Source of the DNA: Streptomyces sp. NBC_00239
Lineage (GTDB): Bacteria > Actinomycetota > Actinomycetes > Streptomycetales > Streptomycetaceae
Length of the DNA stretch: 64,000 nt
Reading direction: 5' to 3'
NCBI RefSeq assembly: GCF_036194065.1
Contig: NZ_CP108095.1
Coordinates: 1,674,001 to 1,738,000, forward strand
The notes below the pieces were generated by a model, which saw nothing but the letters and a program-made list of their open reading frames with translations, was not told the origin of the DNA and made no database searches. Positions 9,129 to 17,326 of the stretch are shown piece after piece; positions within the stretch are counted from its first letter, which is position 1, and each line of letters begins with the position of its first letter. The translations under genes were made by a program, and so were the position numbers.

Positions 9129-9563
9129 GTGACCGTCAGCTTCGGCCTGCTGCGCAGCGCCGAGTCCCGCTACGACTTCCGTTCCTCCGGCGGACCCGTG
9201 CTCGGCCTCGCCAACACACTGCACGCCCAGCTGTACGGCCTTCCACTCGAACGCCCTCCGCTGCCAGGGGACGAGCTGCTCCAGGCCACCGGTCACGACG
9301 ACGACCAGGAGGCAGTGCTCGGCCTGCTCTCTGCCCAGTTGGAGGCCGCCGCCGCGCTCATCGAACGGGCCCGACTCCAGGCCCGCTGGAACCGACTGCC
9401 AGAGACGGTGCACGCCCGTCTCGTCACCAGCCAGGCACTCGCCCAGCACCTGGCCAGCGAACTCCAACAGCTAGCACCTGCCTTCACGCAGCCCGGCACG
9501 CCCGCCGCGCCAGCACCCAGCCTCCCTGCGCCTGCCGCATCAGCTGCACGATCCCGGCTCTGA
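9129..9563 (+). CDS. Hypothetical helical ICE protein
   Basis: The product (144 residues from GTG 9129) is helical and Ala/Leu-rich, with VLGLLSAQLEAAAALIERAR near residues 62-80 and a Pro/Ala-rich tail. The frame stays open to about 9030 and continues in sensible protein (HFGAPTPADIARALATRIST), and AGGAG lies just upstream of that point. However, the codon at the expected start distance is ACG, not ATG, GTG or TTG. Either the canonical GTG is used or the upstream start has been lost. No known domain is seen. Confidence 0.55.
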   Translation: MTVSFGLLRSAESRYDFRSSGGPVLGLANTLHAQLYGLPLERPPLPGDELLQATGHDDDQEAVLGLLSAQLEAAAALIERARLQARWNRLPETVHARLVTSQALAQHLASELQQLAPAFTQPGTPAAPAPSLPAPAASAARSRL

Positions 9564-9710
9564 AGCCGACCTCGGCGGCAGCACTGAACGTGGCACTTCC
9601 CGCGCATTGCTGAGGCCCGCCTCCCCACCCCTCCCGGATTTCCCGGCTTCCCGCCCCGCCGCGTCCCGAGCGCTTCGGCACCCGGCCCCACCCGAAGGCC
9701 CTCCCTGCCT

Positions 9711-10547
9711 ATGACCGAGCCCACCGACGGCCAGTTGTTCGACATGCCCGAGCCCCGCACACCCGTCGAACTCCTCCTCTCCCTGTCTGGCAACTACACC
9801 CGGCACAACGACGCCCTCGCCCTCTTCCGGCCCACCCACGCCTCCGGTCCAGAGCTGGGTGCGCACGCCAACTCCGCGGCGCAGCTGGCCCACGAGTCCC
9901 TCGCGGCAGTCAAGGCCGTCCAGGACCAGCAGCTGTACGCGAGCGCCGCCCTGATCGACGCCACGGTACGGATCAAGCAGATCTCCTACCTCAGCAGCGA
10001 AGCGGCCCGCCACCTGGCCGAGGCGCAGGCCGTGGTCACCGCCGCATCCCTAACGAACCCCGAACACGCCGGCCCGCCCGACGGCGTCGACCGCCAGGTG
10101 CGGCTGGCGCAGGAGCTGACCGCACTCGCTCCGGAGGCAGCTGTCGAGTCCGCCACTGGGATCGCCCGGGAAACGCAACGGCGCCGGCCTGCCGCGGCAG
10201 GGGCATCCGACGGCCTGGCCGCCGCCGAACTCTCTGCTCTCCACGCAGCCGCCCGCGGCCACGTCGTGATGGCCCAGAGCCTGGGGCGGCAGTACGTCCA
10301 CAGCCGCGACGGCCGCGTCCGGATCGGCACCCTGCGCTCCCTGGAAGGCAAGGGCCTGATCACGCGTGAGCCCGCCACCGCGCCACCGGCTTACGACAAC
10401 GGCCCGGCCCAGGACCGCATCCGCCTCACCGCCGGCGGAGCGACCGCCGTCGCTGCCCTCCTCGCGGCTCCCCCCACGACCCCGGCGTCCGCCACCCCTG
10501 CCGTACCCCCAGTGCCCGCCACGTCGACACCGGCACGAGGCCGCTGA
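9711..10547 (+). CDS. Hypothetical protein with winged-helix-like C-terminus (paralogue B)
   Basis: This 278-residue protein starts at ATG. Its N-terminal half is helical (LAHESLAAVKAVQDQQLYAS, then KQISYLSSEAARHLAEAQAVV). Residues about 175-245 show a helix-turn-helix/wing pattern (ALHAAARGHVVMAQSLG, then TLRSLEGKGLITRE, then IRLTAGGATAVAALL), matching the layout of the protein at 8176. The C-terminus is Pro/Ala/Thr-rich. The two may have arisen by duplication within the element. Function is unknown. Confidence 0.68.
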   Translation: MTEPTDGQLFDMPEPRTPVELLLSLSGNYTRHNDALALFRPTHASGPELGAHANSAAQLAHESLAAVKAVQDQQLYASAALIDATVRIKQISYLSSEAARHLAEAQAVVTAASLTNPEHAGPPDGVDRQVRLAQELTALAPEAAVESATGIARETQRRRPAAAGASDGLAAAELSALHAAARGHVVMAQSLGRQYVHSRDGRVRIGTLRSLEGKGLITREPATAPPAYDNGPAQDRIRLTAGGATAVAALLAAPPTTPASATPAVPPVPATSTPARGR

Positions 10548-10751
10548 CGGAGCCGCTTCCCCTCTTCCCGACCCGCCCATGAACGACGCCGCCCACGCCG
10601 CGGGCGGCACCACCCGCAAGGACTTGCCATCCCCACCACCGCCAAAACCTCCACCACACCGCACCAGTCGGCCACCAACACCGCGGCCACCGCCCTCCGC
10701 CCGGCCCTCCGCGCCCTTTCGCTTGGTGCCGGGGTCCAAAGCTCGGTCCTG

Positions 10752-11618
10752 TTGTGCCTGTCCGCCGACGGCACCCTCCCCAAGATCGATGTCGCGATCT
10801 TCGCGGACACCGGCTGGGAGCCGAAGAAGGTGTACGAGCACCTCGACCGCCTTGAACGCGAGATCGCCGCCCCGGCCGGAATTCCGATCCTTCGTGTGTC
10901 TTCGGGAAACATTCGCAACGACGCCCTTGACCCGAGCCACAGATTCGCTTCCATGCCGCTCTACATCCTAAACAAGGACGGAAAGCAAGGAATGACCCGG
11001 CGCCAATGCACCGGGGAATATAAGATAAAACCTATCAAAAAGAAGGTCCGAGAAATCCTCGGGTACCCCTATCCCGCCAGGGTGCCAAAGGGGGTGTTTG
11101 TCGAGCAGTGGGTCGGCATCAGTACGGATGAGTTCCATCGGGCCAAGGACTCCGGCGTCCAGTACATGCACAACATACACCCACTCCTGGATATAGATTG
11201 GTCAAGGGCTGACTGCCTCCGCTACTTGGAGCGGCTCGGACTGGCCGATACGCCCAAGTCGAGCTGCCTCGGTTGCCCATTTCACGGAAATGCGCAATGG
11301 CGCAGCATCAGGGACAGCTCTCCCAGCGAATGGGCTGACGTAGTCGAGTTCGATGCGGCCATCCGTCAGGGCAATGCCCGCGCGAACGCGAGCGGCAACC
11401 CGCTCCTCGGCCAGGCTTTTCTGCACCGGTCCCGGGTACCCCTTTCCGAGGCGCCGATCGACCATGTCACTGCAGCCGAATGGGCTGCCCTCCAGCAGGA
11501 GAACGACGCTCCTGATGCAGAGGCTCTCGAAGCCGGTGTCGTGGACGGCTGCTCGCCGTGGGCCTGCCGGGGCGAGCAGCCCGAACCGGTCAGGGACGAC
11601 TTCGGGCTGGCCGTATGA
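10752..11618 (+). CDS. PP-loop (PAPS reductase-like) protein with Cys pairs
   Basis: The coding frame clearly begins upstream of the only canonical start (TTG 10752), because the PP-loop ALSLGAGVQSSVLL is encoded at 10713-10751. The frame is open from 10548 yet holds no ATG, GTG or TTG before 10752. The core (IFADTGWEP; TRRQCTGEYKIKPI; CLGCPFHG) is that of PAPS reductase-family proteins of phages and mobile elements, with cysteines that could bind an iron-sulfur cluster as in DndC-like enzymes. Its stop overlaps the ATG of a cytosine methyltransferase (ATGA), hinting at a nucleic-acid-modification role. That role is inference. Confidence 0.75.
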   Translation: MCLSADGTLPKIDVAIFADTGWEPKKVYEHLDRLEREIAAPAGIPILRVSSGNIRNDALDPSHRFASMPLYILNKDGKQGMTRRQCTGEYKIKPIKKKVREILGYPYPARVPKGVFVEQWVGISTDEFHRAKDSGVQYMHNIHPLLDIDWSRADCLRYLERLGLADTPKSSCLGCPFHGNAQWRSIRDSSPSEWADVVEFDAAIRQGNARANASGNPLLGQAFLHRSRVPLSEAPIDHVTAAEWAALQQENDAPDAEALEAGVVDGCSPWACRGEQPEPVRDDFGLAV

Positions 11619-12853
11619 GAGACCTCATCGTGGACCTCTTCGCCGGTCCGGGCGGTTGGGGGCACGCCCTGCACGTGCTGGGTGTGCGCGACGTCGGCCT
11701 GGAGTGGGACGAATGGGCCTGCAAGACTCGCGCCGCAGCCGGGCAGACCACGATCCGTACCGACGTCACGCTCTACCCGGTCCGGCCCTTCGTGGGGCGG
11801 ACCCGCGGGCTGATAGCGAGCCCGCCCTGCCAGGCATGGAGCATGGCAGGCAAACGTCTCGGGCTTGTCGACCAGCCCCTTGTCCACCAGGCCGTTGCCG
11901 ACCTCGCGGTCGGCCGCGACACCCGGCCCCAGCTGCTTGCCGCCTGCCAGGACCCGCGGTCGCTACTGGCCGCCGAGCCGATGCGATACCTCCATGCCCT
12001 CCACACCGTGGGCGAGCCGGAATGGGTGCTGATGGAGGAGGTGCCCAACGTCGCACCGCTGTGGAAGCAGTACGCCGCCGTGCTGCGCACCTGGGGGTTC
12101 TCCACCTGGAGCGGCATCCTGAACGCGGCCGACTACGGCGTACCGCAGACCAGGAGGAGGGCGATCCTGATCGCCTCCCGCACCCGTCGGGCCGCCCCGC
12201 CCGGACCCACGCACGCCAAGCTCGGCGAGCAGGAATCCCTCTTCGGGCCCGGCCGCCAGCGATGGGTGTCCATGGCCGAAGCCCTGGGCTGGGGACGCAC
12301 GGACGGGCCCGTGCCCACTGTGTGCGCCGGCGGCGGACCCGGGGGCGGGCCCGAACCCTTCCCGTCCGGCTCCCGTAAGACTCTGTCCGACGCCCGCGAC
12401 CGCGGCGCCTGGCAAAGCCCCCTGCCCCGCAGGGAACCCTCCCGGAGCTCCAAGACCGGCTCGCCGTGCAGGTGCCGGGAAGGGGTCCGGCCATCGCCGC
12501 GCTGCACGGCTGGACCGGACTGGGTTCTGCGCAGCAACAGCCAGGCGAACGCGGCTATCCGCCCCGTGACCGAGCCGGCCGCCACCTTGTTCTTCGGTAA
12601 TCGCGCCAACGAATGCATCTGGACCACCCGCTCCACAACGACCCTGGGCTCCGCGGCGGCGCCAGCAATCCGGATCACCGCCGAGGAAGCCGGGATCCTG
12701 CAATCCTTCCCGGCGGCCTATCCCTGGCAGGGCAACAAGGGCCAGCGCTTCTCCCAGATCGGCAACGCCGTCCCCCCGCTGCTCGCAGGGCACTTGATCG
12801 CTCCGCACGTGGAACGCATGCTCAACCGCGACGACTTCGTTCTGGCGACCTGA
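11615..12853 (+). CDS. DNA cytosine-C5 methyltransferase
   Basis: This 412-residue protein starts with ATG overlapping the previous stop. C5-methyltransferase motifs are in order: I DLFAGPGGWG (residues 7-16), IV with the catalytic cysteine SPPCQAWSM (about 70), VI MEEVPNV (about 140), VIII PQTRRRAIL (about 177), and IX/X RFSQIGNAVPP (about 383). It transfers a methyl group from SAM to cytosine-C5; target specificity is unknown. No partner restriction enzyme adjoins it, so it may protect the element from host restriction. The next gene overlaps it by TGATG. Confidence 0.92.
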   Translation: MRDLIVDLFAGPGGWGHALHVLGVRDVGLEWDEWACKTRAAAGQTTIRTDVTLYPVRPFVGRTRGLIASPPCQAWSMAGKRLGLVDQPLVHQAVADLAVGRDTRPQLLAACQDPRSLLAAEPMRYLHALHTVGEPEWVLMEEVPNVAPLWKQYAAVLRTWGFSTWSGILNAADYGVPQTRRRAILIASRTRRAAPPGPTHAKLGEQESLFGPGRQRWVSMAEALGWGRTDGPVPTVCAGGGPGGGPEPFPSGSRKTLSDARDRGAWQSPLPRREPSRSSKTGSPCRCREGVRPSPRCTAGPDWVLRSNSQANAAIRPVTEPAATLFFGNRANECIWTTRSTTTLGSAAAPAIRITAEEAGILQSFPAAYPWQGNKGQRFSQIGNAVPPLLAGHLIAPHVERMLNRDDFVLAT

Positions 12854-13968
12854 TGGCCGACCACGCCCGCGCCGCAGCCGAGGAGGAGCCCCTCGGCGAT
12901 CCGCCGCCATTGCCGGTGGTCCACTACGCCGAGCAGGCCCTGCTCGGCGCCCTGCTCCTGGTACCCGACCGCCTGAAGACCATCGGCCCGCTCGAGCCCG
13001 AGCACTTCGCCAGCGCCGCCCACAGCAGCCTGTTCGCGGCGATGCGCACGGTGTCCCCGCCCACGCCCGAGGTCCACCGCACCAGCCCGGTATGGCCCAA
13101 CCAGCTCCTCGCCGCCGCCCAGACCCGCGCCCTGACAGCCGCCTACCTGCACATCCTCATCAGCAACTGCCCCACGGACGCCCATGCCCCGGCCTACGCC
13201 CAGATGGTCCGCTCCGGACATGCCCGCCGCCTCCTGCGCCGACACGCCGGGCTCCTCTCCCAGGCCGCCCGCGCCCCGGGGCCCGACCCGGCCGGAACGG
13301 TGCTGGCCTGCGCCGACCAGCTCGCCGTCTACCTCGACGAGCTGGCCACGGCCTTCCCCTCTCACCCCGGGTCGATGCCCCGAACCCCGGAGGCACCCGA
13401 CCCGGCAGCCGAGGCGCCTGCGGAGTCGGAAGACGAGGAACGGATGCTGCTGGCCGCAGCGACCGCCCGCCCCGACGACCTGCCGCGGATGCGCTGGCTA
13501 CACGAAAGCGACTTCACCGTCCCCGCGCACGCCGCCCTCTTCGCCTGCCTGACCGGACTCGCCCGCCGAGGTGCACCCGTGGACCCCATCACCCTGCTGT
13601 GGGAAGCCCAGCAACGCGGCCTGCTTCACACGGGGTTCGGCCCTGACGAGGTCCTCGACCTGGTCTCCCATCCCGCCGGGGCACCCGAGCACTGGGGCCA
13701 GAAGATCCTCCAGCGCGCCCTCCTCAGTCAGGCCGTCACGGTCGCCGCCCGGATCGCAACCCTGACGTCGGACGAGGCAACCTCCGTCCACCAGCTGGCC
13801 ACCGGCAGCCGCCGGGCGCTCTCCGCACTGTCCTCCGTTCGGACCCGCTGGCACCACGCCACAAACGACCCTGGGGAGAAGCCCCCATCCCGCCCGTCAG
13901 CCGCCCCACGAACTCCGGTCGTACGAGCCGGCCCCGCCGCACGAACCCCAGCCCGGCCAGGCCGATGA
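12853..13968 (+). CDS. DnaB N-terminal-like domain protein
   Basis: This 371-residue protein starts at ATG inside the methyltransferase stop (TGATG). It carries two copies of a DnaB-helicase N-terminal-like helical fold. The first (about residues 22-125) begins VVHYAEQALLGALL and has LEPEHFASAAHSSLFAAMR. The second (about 195-290) begins EDEERMLLAAA and has HESDFTVPAHAALFACL. No RecA-like ATPase domain follows, so it is not a helicase by itself. It could be a helicase- or primase-interacting factor of the element. The tail is Pro/Arg-rich like other proteins here. Confidence 0.75.
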   Translation: MADHARAAAEEEPLGDPPPLPVVHYAEQALLGALLLVPDRLKTIGPLEPEHFASAAHSSLFAAMRTVSPPTPEVHRTSPVWPNQLLAAAQTRALTAAYLHILISNCPTDAHAPAYAQMVRSGHARRLLRRHAGLLSQAARAPGPDPAGTVLACADQLAVYLDELATAFPSHPGSMPRTPEAPDPAAEAPAESEDEERMLLAAATARPDDLPRMRWLHESDFTVPAHAALFACLTGLARRGAPVDPITLLWEAQQRGLLHTGFGPDEVLDLVSHPAGAPEHWGQKILQRALLSQAVTVAARIATLTSDEATSVHQLATGSRRALSALSSVRTRWHHATNDPGEKPPSRPSAAPRTPVVRAGPAARTPARPGR

Positions 13969-13996
13969 CCATTCCCGCCCCGACCGAAAGCTCCTC

Positions 13997-15289
13997 ATGC
14001 CTCACGCCCCCGCCGACGCGCACATCCGCTTCACCCTCCACCCAGACCACCACCCGGCCGTCATCTCCACGACCTCCGGCTCCACGAGCGACGCCGCCCG
14101 CTCTCACCTGCACGACCTCGGCTTCCGCAGCATCGGACCGGACGCCATGGTCCTCGCCCGCATCGACCACGAGGAGCCGTACTACGCGAACACCGCAGCC
14201 AAGCAACTGAGTCGAAACGGCTTCACCGTCGAGATCGAGACGGCCCTCCAGGACGAGATCGACACGGAATGGACCTGGGGCAACTATCCCTTCCCGTGGT
14301 GCACCCGCGATGAAGTACGCGAGGTGAGCGCCGATGCCCAGCGCATCCACGACGACATCGCCGAAGGCCGCCTGATCATCCACCTGCACGCCAACGACGG
14401 GAACACCACCGTCGCCGTGGGCACGTACGCCAGCGGCGTCCACCGCCACGTCCACCTTCACGGAGAGAACCACGTCCGCCAAGTCGCCACGGCCTACGAG
14501 GACGAAACTGAGGCCGTGGCAGAGTTCCACAGGCTCTACACCGTCGCCGTCCGCCCGGGCCCCGCCCCGCTCACGGACCTCGAACAAAGCGTCCGCCGAG
14601 CCCTCCGCGGCGAGAGCACACCGCTGCCCAGGGTCCAGTTCACGGAAGCGCAGGCGGCCCCGCCGACGGTCGCCGGTCCCGGCGAACACGAGGAGTTCCT
14701 CAACGCCCTGTTCGAATCGAGCCAGCATTGGGCCAAGCACCGTACCTGGAGTGACGAGACGACCATCGCCTCGCACGAAAACCTCACCATCCGGGCCGAG
14801 TTAGACCACGAGGCCCGCCATCGCACCGACATCGCCTGGACGATCGCCGAGTACGACGGGCCCGTCGGCGAGAGGCTCTGGCGGGCGACCATCACTGCCG
14901 GCACCCCCGTCCGCCTCATCCACGCGATCACCGACCACCTCGACGCCCCGCTCCCGGTAGACGCAGCGGATCCCCACACTCCTCTGGAGGAGGCCGGCTG
15001 GTCCGTGGCAAGCCACCCGGCCCGCACGACGTGGCAAGCCCCAAACCGCAGCGTCACCTTCGAGCACCTGCCACACGCGGCCGACGACCGGTGGACCGCC
15101 TTCGGCGGCGACGCGAACCGACCCGCCTGGTCCATCCGCCTCTCTGCAGGCGCGCTCCACGACCTCCTCATCCAGCTCACCGCCGCAGCCGCCGAGTTGG
15201 CTTCTCCTCCACCTTTCGCAGCACGGCGGTCACCTCCCCTTCCCCGTCTTCCCCCGCCCCTTCCTCAGCCGCGGGCCCGGGTCCGCTGA
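13997..15289 (+). CDS. DUF317 protein with distinct N-terminal domain
   Basis: This 430-residue protein starts at ATG. Residues about 1-190 form a separate domain with DAMVLARIDHEEPYY, FPWCTRDEV and histidine-rich HVHLHGENHV segments. Residues about 225-400 resemble two DUF317 units (TAGTPVRLIHAITDHL; EEAGWSVASHPARTTW; LSAGALHDLLIQLTAAAAEL). It is the last gene of the plus-strand train and is followed by about 200 bases without a gene. It is longer than the other three DUF317 proteins because of the N-terminal domain, whose role is unknown. Confidence 0.8.
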   Translation: MPHAPADAHIRFTLHPDHHPAVISTTSGSTSDAARSHLHDLGFRSIGPDAMVLARIDHEEPYYANTAAKQLSRNGFTVEIETALQDEIDTEWTWGNYPFPWCTRDEVREVSADAQRIHDDIAEGRLIIHLHANDGNTTVAVGTYASGVHRHVHLHGENHVRQVATAYEDETEAVAEFHRLYTVAVRPGPAPLTDLEQSVRRALRGESTPLPRVQFTEAQAAPPTVAGPGEHEEFLNALFESSQHWAKHRTWSDETTIASHENLTIRAELDHEARHRTDIAWTIAEYDGPVGERLWRATITAGTPVRLIHAITDHLDAPLPVDAADPHTPLEEAGWSVASHPARTTWQAPNRSVTFEHLPHAADDRWTAFGGDANRPAWSIRLSAGALHDLLIQLTAAAAELASPPPFAARRSPPLPRLPPPLPQPRARVR

Positions 15290-15498
15290 GCCCGGCAACC
15301 ACGGCACAGTGCAGGTGGCGCCCTACCGAGTCAGGACCGTCACGAGGACTGCCACGGTGAGAGTGGTTCGTAATGTGACGTCCGTTTTCCGACGAGGCTG
15401 GTCCGGGCTGTTGGTTCGTCTCCGGAGTTGATGGCTGCTGCTTCCTGGTGCAGCTGCCGACGGCGGCCTCGGTGAGGATGCTGCGAGATCGTTTATGG

Positions 15499-16308
15499 CT
15501 ACGCGGCGGCGTAGCTCATCCGGAACAGCTCCTGAGCCCGTTCCACGTCGCGCACGGAGCGCAGTTGCACCTCCAGGTTGCCGGTGCCTTGATGGCCGAG
15601 CCCTGTCACATCCCGAGTGAACCCGGGGATCAGGTCGACCTTGGCCGGGCTGGCCTTGAGATAGACGAGCAGCCTGGCCTTCCGCGGCACCAAGCAGGCG
15701 AAGTTCTGGAGCCGCTGGTACGCAATATAGGTCTGATTCTCGACCTTGGTGATGCCCTCGCCTAGCCCAAGCAGGACCTCGTCAGCAGCCGCGGCCAGTT
15801 CAGCCGTCACCTTGTCCGGTCCGCTGGCACGCTGTTCGGAGGCCGGTCCTCGCCGGCGCCACGCCTTCGGTGACGCCTGGCCTCCGCCGCCCGACGCGAT
15901 GGTCTCCAGGCCGAAATGATCGTCTCCGAAGATCCGATAGCGCACCAGATCGATCAAATGCCGTTGCTCGCGGACCGCATGGATGTCGTAGCGGGTGAAG
16001 TCGCCGGCCACACAGATCAGTCGCGGAGCGCTCCACAGCACCGCGGCAGCTGCCTCGCGTCCGAGCCGGTCGCGGACGAGGCGCCGGAACGCGTCCCGAT
16101 GGTCCACCAGCCACGACATGTAGAAAAGGCCCTGGTTGATCACGCCTGGATCGGTCGCCCTCTTGTACTCCACGATCGCCGGCGCACCGTTCTCGTCCAA
16201 GCCCAGGGAGTCGATCCTGCCACCGTGCACCGGGCCGGTGCTGTACTCGCTCGCCAGGAAGCGCACCCCGAGCATGGCCTCCATGTGGGCCTCGACGAGA
16301 CCCTGCAC
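15499..16308 (-). CDS. PD-(D/E)XK nuclease-like protein with DUF5655-type C-terminus
   Basis: From the GTG used here the protein has 269 residues. The nuclease core is residues about 5-110: E10, GGRIDSLGLD with D33, and IVEYKR with E47 and K49 form the D-ExK triad. Residues about 175-265 (VENQTYIAYQRLQNFACLVPRK and LLVYLKASP) match the DUF5655 family found in predicted endonucleases. The frame extends in sensible protein (LFSTKGGVTEVAPRLAD) to a possible CTG start near 16377, preceded by GGAGG. It is the only minus-strand gene of the element, next to the integration module, so it is a likely defence or accessory cargo gene. Confidence 0.8.
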   Translation of the reverse strand: MQGLVEAHMEAMLGVRFLASEYSTGPVHGGRIDSLGLDENGAPAIVEYKRATDPGVINQGLFYMSWLVDHRDAFRRLVRDRLGREAAAAVLWSAPRLICVAGDFTRYDIHAVREQRHLIDLVRYRIFGDDHFGLETIASGGGGQASPKAWRRRGPASEQRASGPDKVTAELAAAADEVLLGLGEGITKVENQTYIAYQRLQNFACLVPRKARLLVYLKASPAKVDLIPGFTRDVTGLGHQGTGNLEVQLRSVRDVERAQELFRMSYAAA

Positions 16309-16377
16309 CTCCGCCTCTTCGTCGGCCAGTCTCGGCGCAACCTCCGTTACGCCGCCCTTCGTGCTGAACAGCTTCAG

Positions 16378-17073
16378 CCCCCGCCACCCCCTCCGTAGAA
16401 CTGACTCAACACAGGAGAGGTCGCGACTATTTCCGGCTCAGGCAGGGAGCTCGTCGAATTTACGTTCCGACAACGGGGCGATCTTCGCAGCAAGGACGGC
16501 CAGAAACCCCGAGGGACCGCGGCAGTGCGGCCCCACCGAAGCAGCGAGCTACCAGGGACCAAGTCACGGCGCCCCCAGGAACCAGCAGCCAATTTCGAGT
16601 CTGCCAACTCCCAGCGCCTACCGACCCACAGCCTAGTCAGCGGGCGAAATATAGCCGCCCATTCCCGGTTTCCGAAACCGGGGATCGTCCGGATGATCGA
16701 ATCTCCACCGCCAATGCCCGCTTGTCGAAAGGCACGCATCTAGTCCATCGCGCCACTCCCCCTGGCGAGCCATCGCGCCACAGCTCGATCCGCGCACTGC
16801 CCCTACGCCAACTAGAGGGAAAGTTGACTTAGTTATACATAGCGACCACCGTGACCCGCATTCCAAGCGCGGAGGGTGACTCAGAGCGCCCAGCCGCTCG
16901 CCGACCTCGTCGGAGAGGTTGTTCTCCGTGTGCGAATCCGGTGGTCTTTCGCTGGACTTTTCCCACGTTCCCCCTATGGTCGTCGTCCACCCCTACTCCG
17001 GACAGGGAGCGTGACCGACCTGCCTCTTGCACCGACTCGCCCAATCGGCACTGTGTGCCATCGCAAGGACCCC
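16378..17073. other. Gene-free region between nuclease and excisionase
   Basis: About 700 bases with visibly more A/T than the flanks and no credible coding frame. It separates the minus-strand nuclease from the plus-strand excisionase and must hold the promoters of both. The best promoter-like pair for the excisionase is CTGGAC at 16952 and TATGGT at 16975, with a 17-base spacer. An A/T-rich patch at 16823-16841 (TTGACTTAGTTATACATAG) stands out as possible regulatory DNA. I see no repeat array or structured RNA. Confidence 0.5.
16952..16980 (+). promoter_or_regulatory. Possible sigma70-like promoter of the xis-int pair
   Basis: CTGGAC and TATGGT are separated by 17 bases, about 95 bases before the excisionase ATG. 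The match is partial and the assignment rests only on spacing and position. Confidence 0.3.
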
Positions 17074-17325
17074 ATGCCACTCCAGGAATCCACGAATAGT
17101 GGACGAAACGTTTCACCCACGCTCGTCACGGGCCAATGGCTCACGACCGACGAGCTCGCGGGCATCCTGAACATCGACCCCTCCACGCTCCGACGATGGC
17201 GCACAGCTCGCCCTCCACAAGGGCCGCCGTTTGTTCCGGTGTCCGATCGCGTCACCCTCTATAGCGCGATCGACATCGAGCACTGGCTGCGCAGACGCCG
17301 TGTCGATCCCGAACAGGCGGCCTGA
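17074..17325 (+). CDS. Excisionase / MerR-like helix-turn-helix protein
   Basis: This 83-residue protein starts at ATG after AAGGA. The core TDELAGILNIDPSTLRRWR (about residues 25-43) is a winged helix-turn-helix of the excisionase/MerR type, followed by SAIDIEHWLRRRR. Its stop is two bases before the integrase ATG, so the two are co-transcribed. Small proteins of this kind act as recombination directionality factors or repressors for the adjoining integrase. Which of the two roles applies here is inferred from context. Confidence 0.8.
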   Translation: MPLQESTNSGRNVSPTLVTGQWLTTDELAGILNIDPSTLRRWRTARPPQGPPFVPVSDRVTLYSAIDIEHWLRRRRVDPEQAA

Positions 17326-17326
17326 C

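Noticed and set aside
10629..11618. Complete Dnd phosphorothioation locus
   Set aside because: Only a PP-loop protein is present; no cysteine desulfurase, DndB, DndD or DndE genes are nearby.
16823..16841. A/T-rich TTGACT...TATACAT as the integrase promoter
   Set aside because: The two hexamer-like elements are only a few bases apart, so they cannot form a -35/-10 pair; noted only as an A/T-rich patch.
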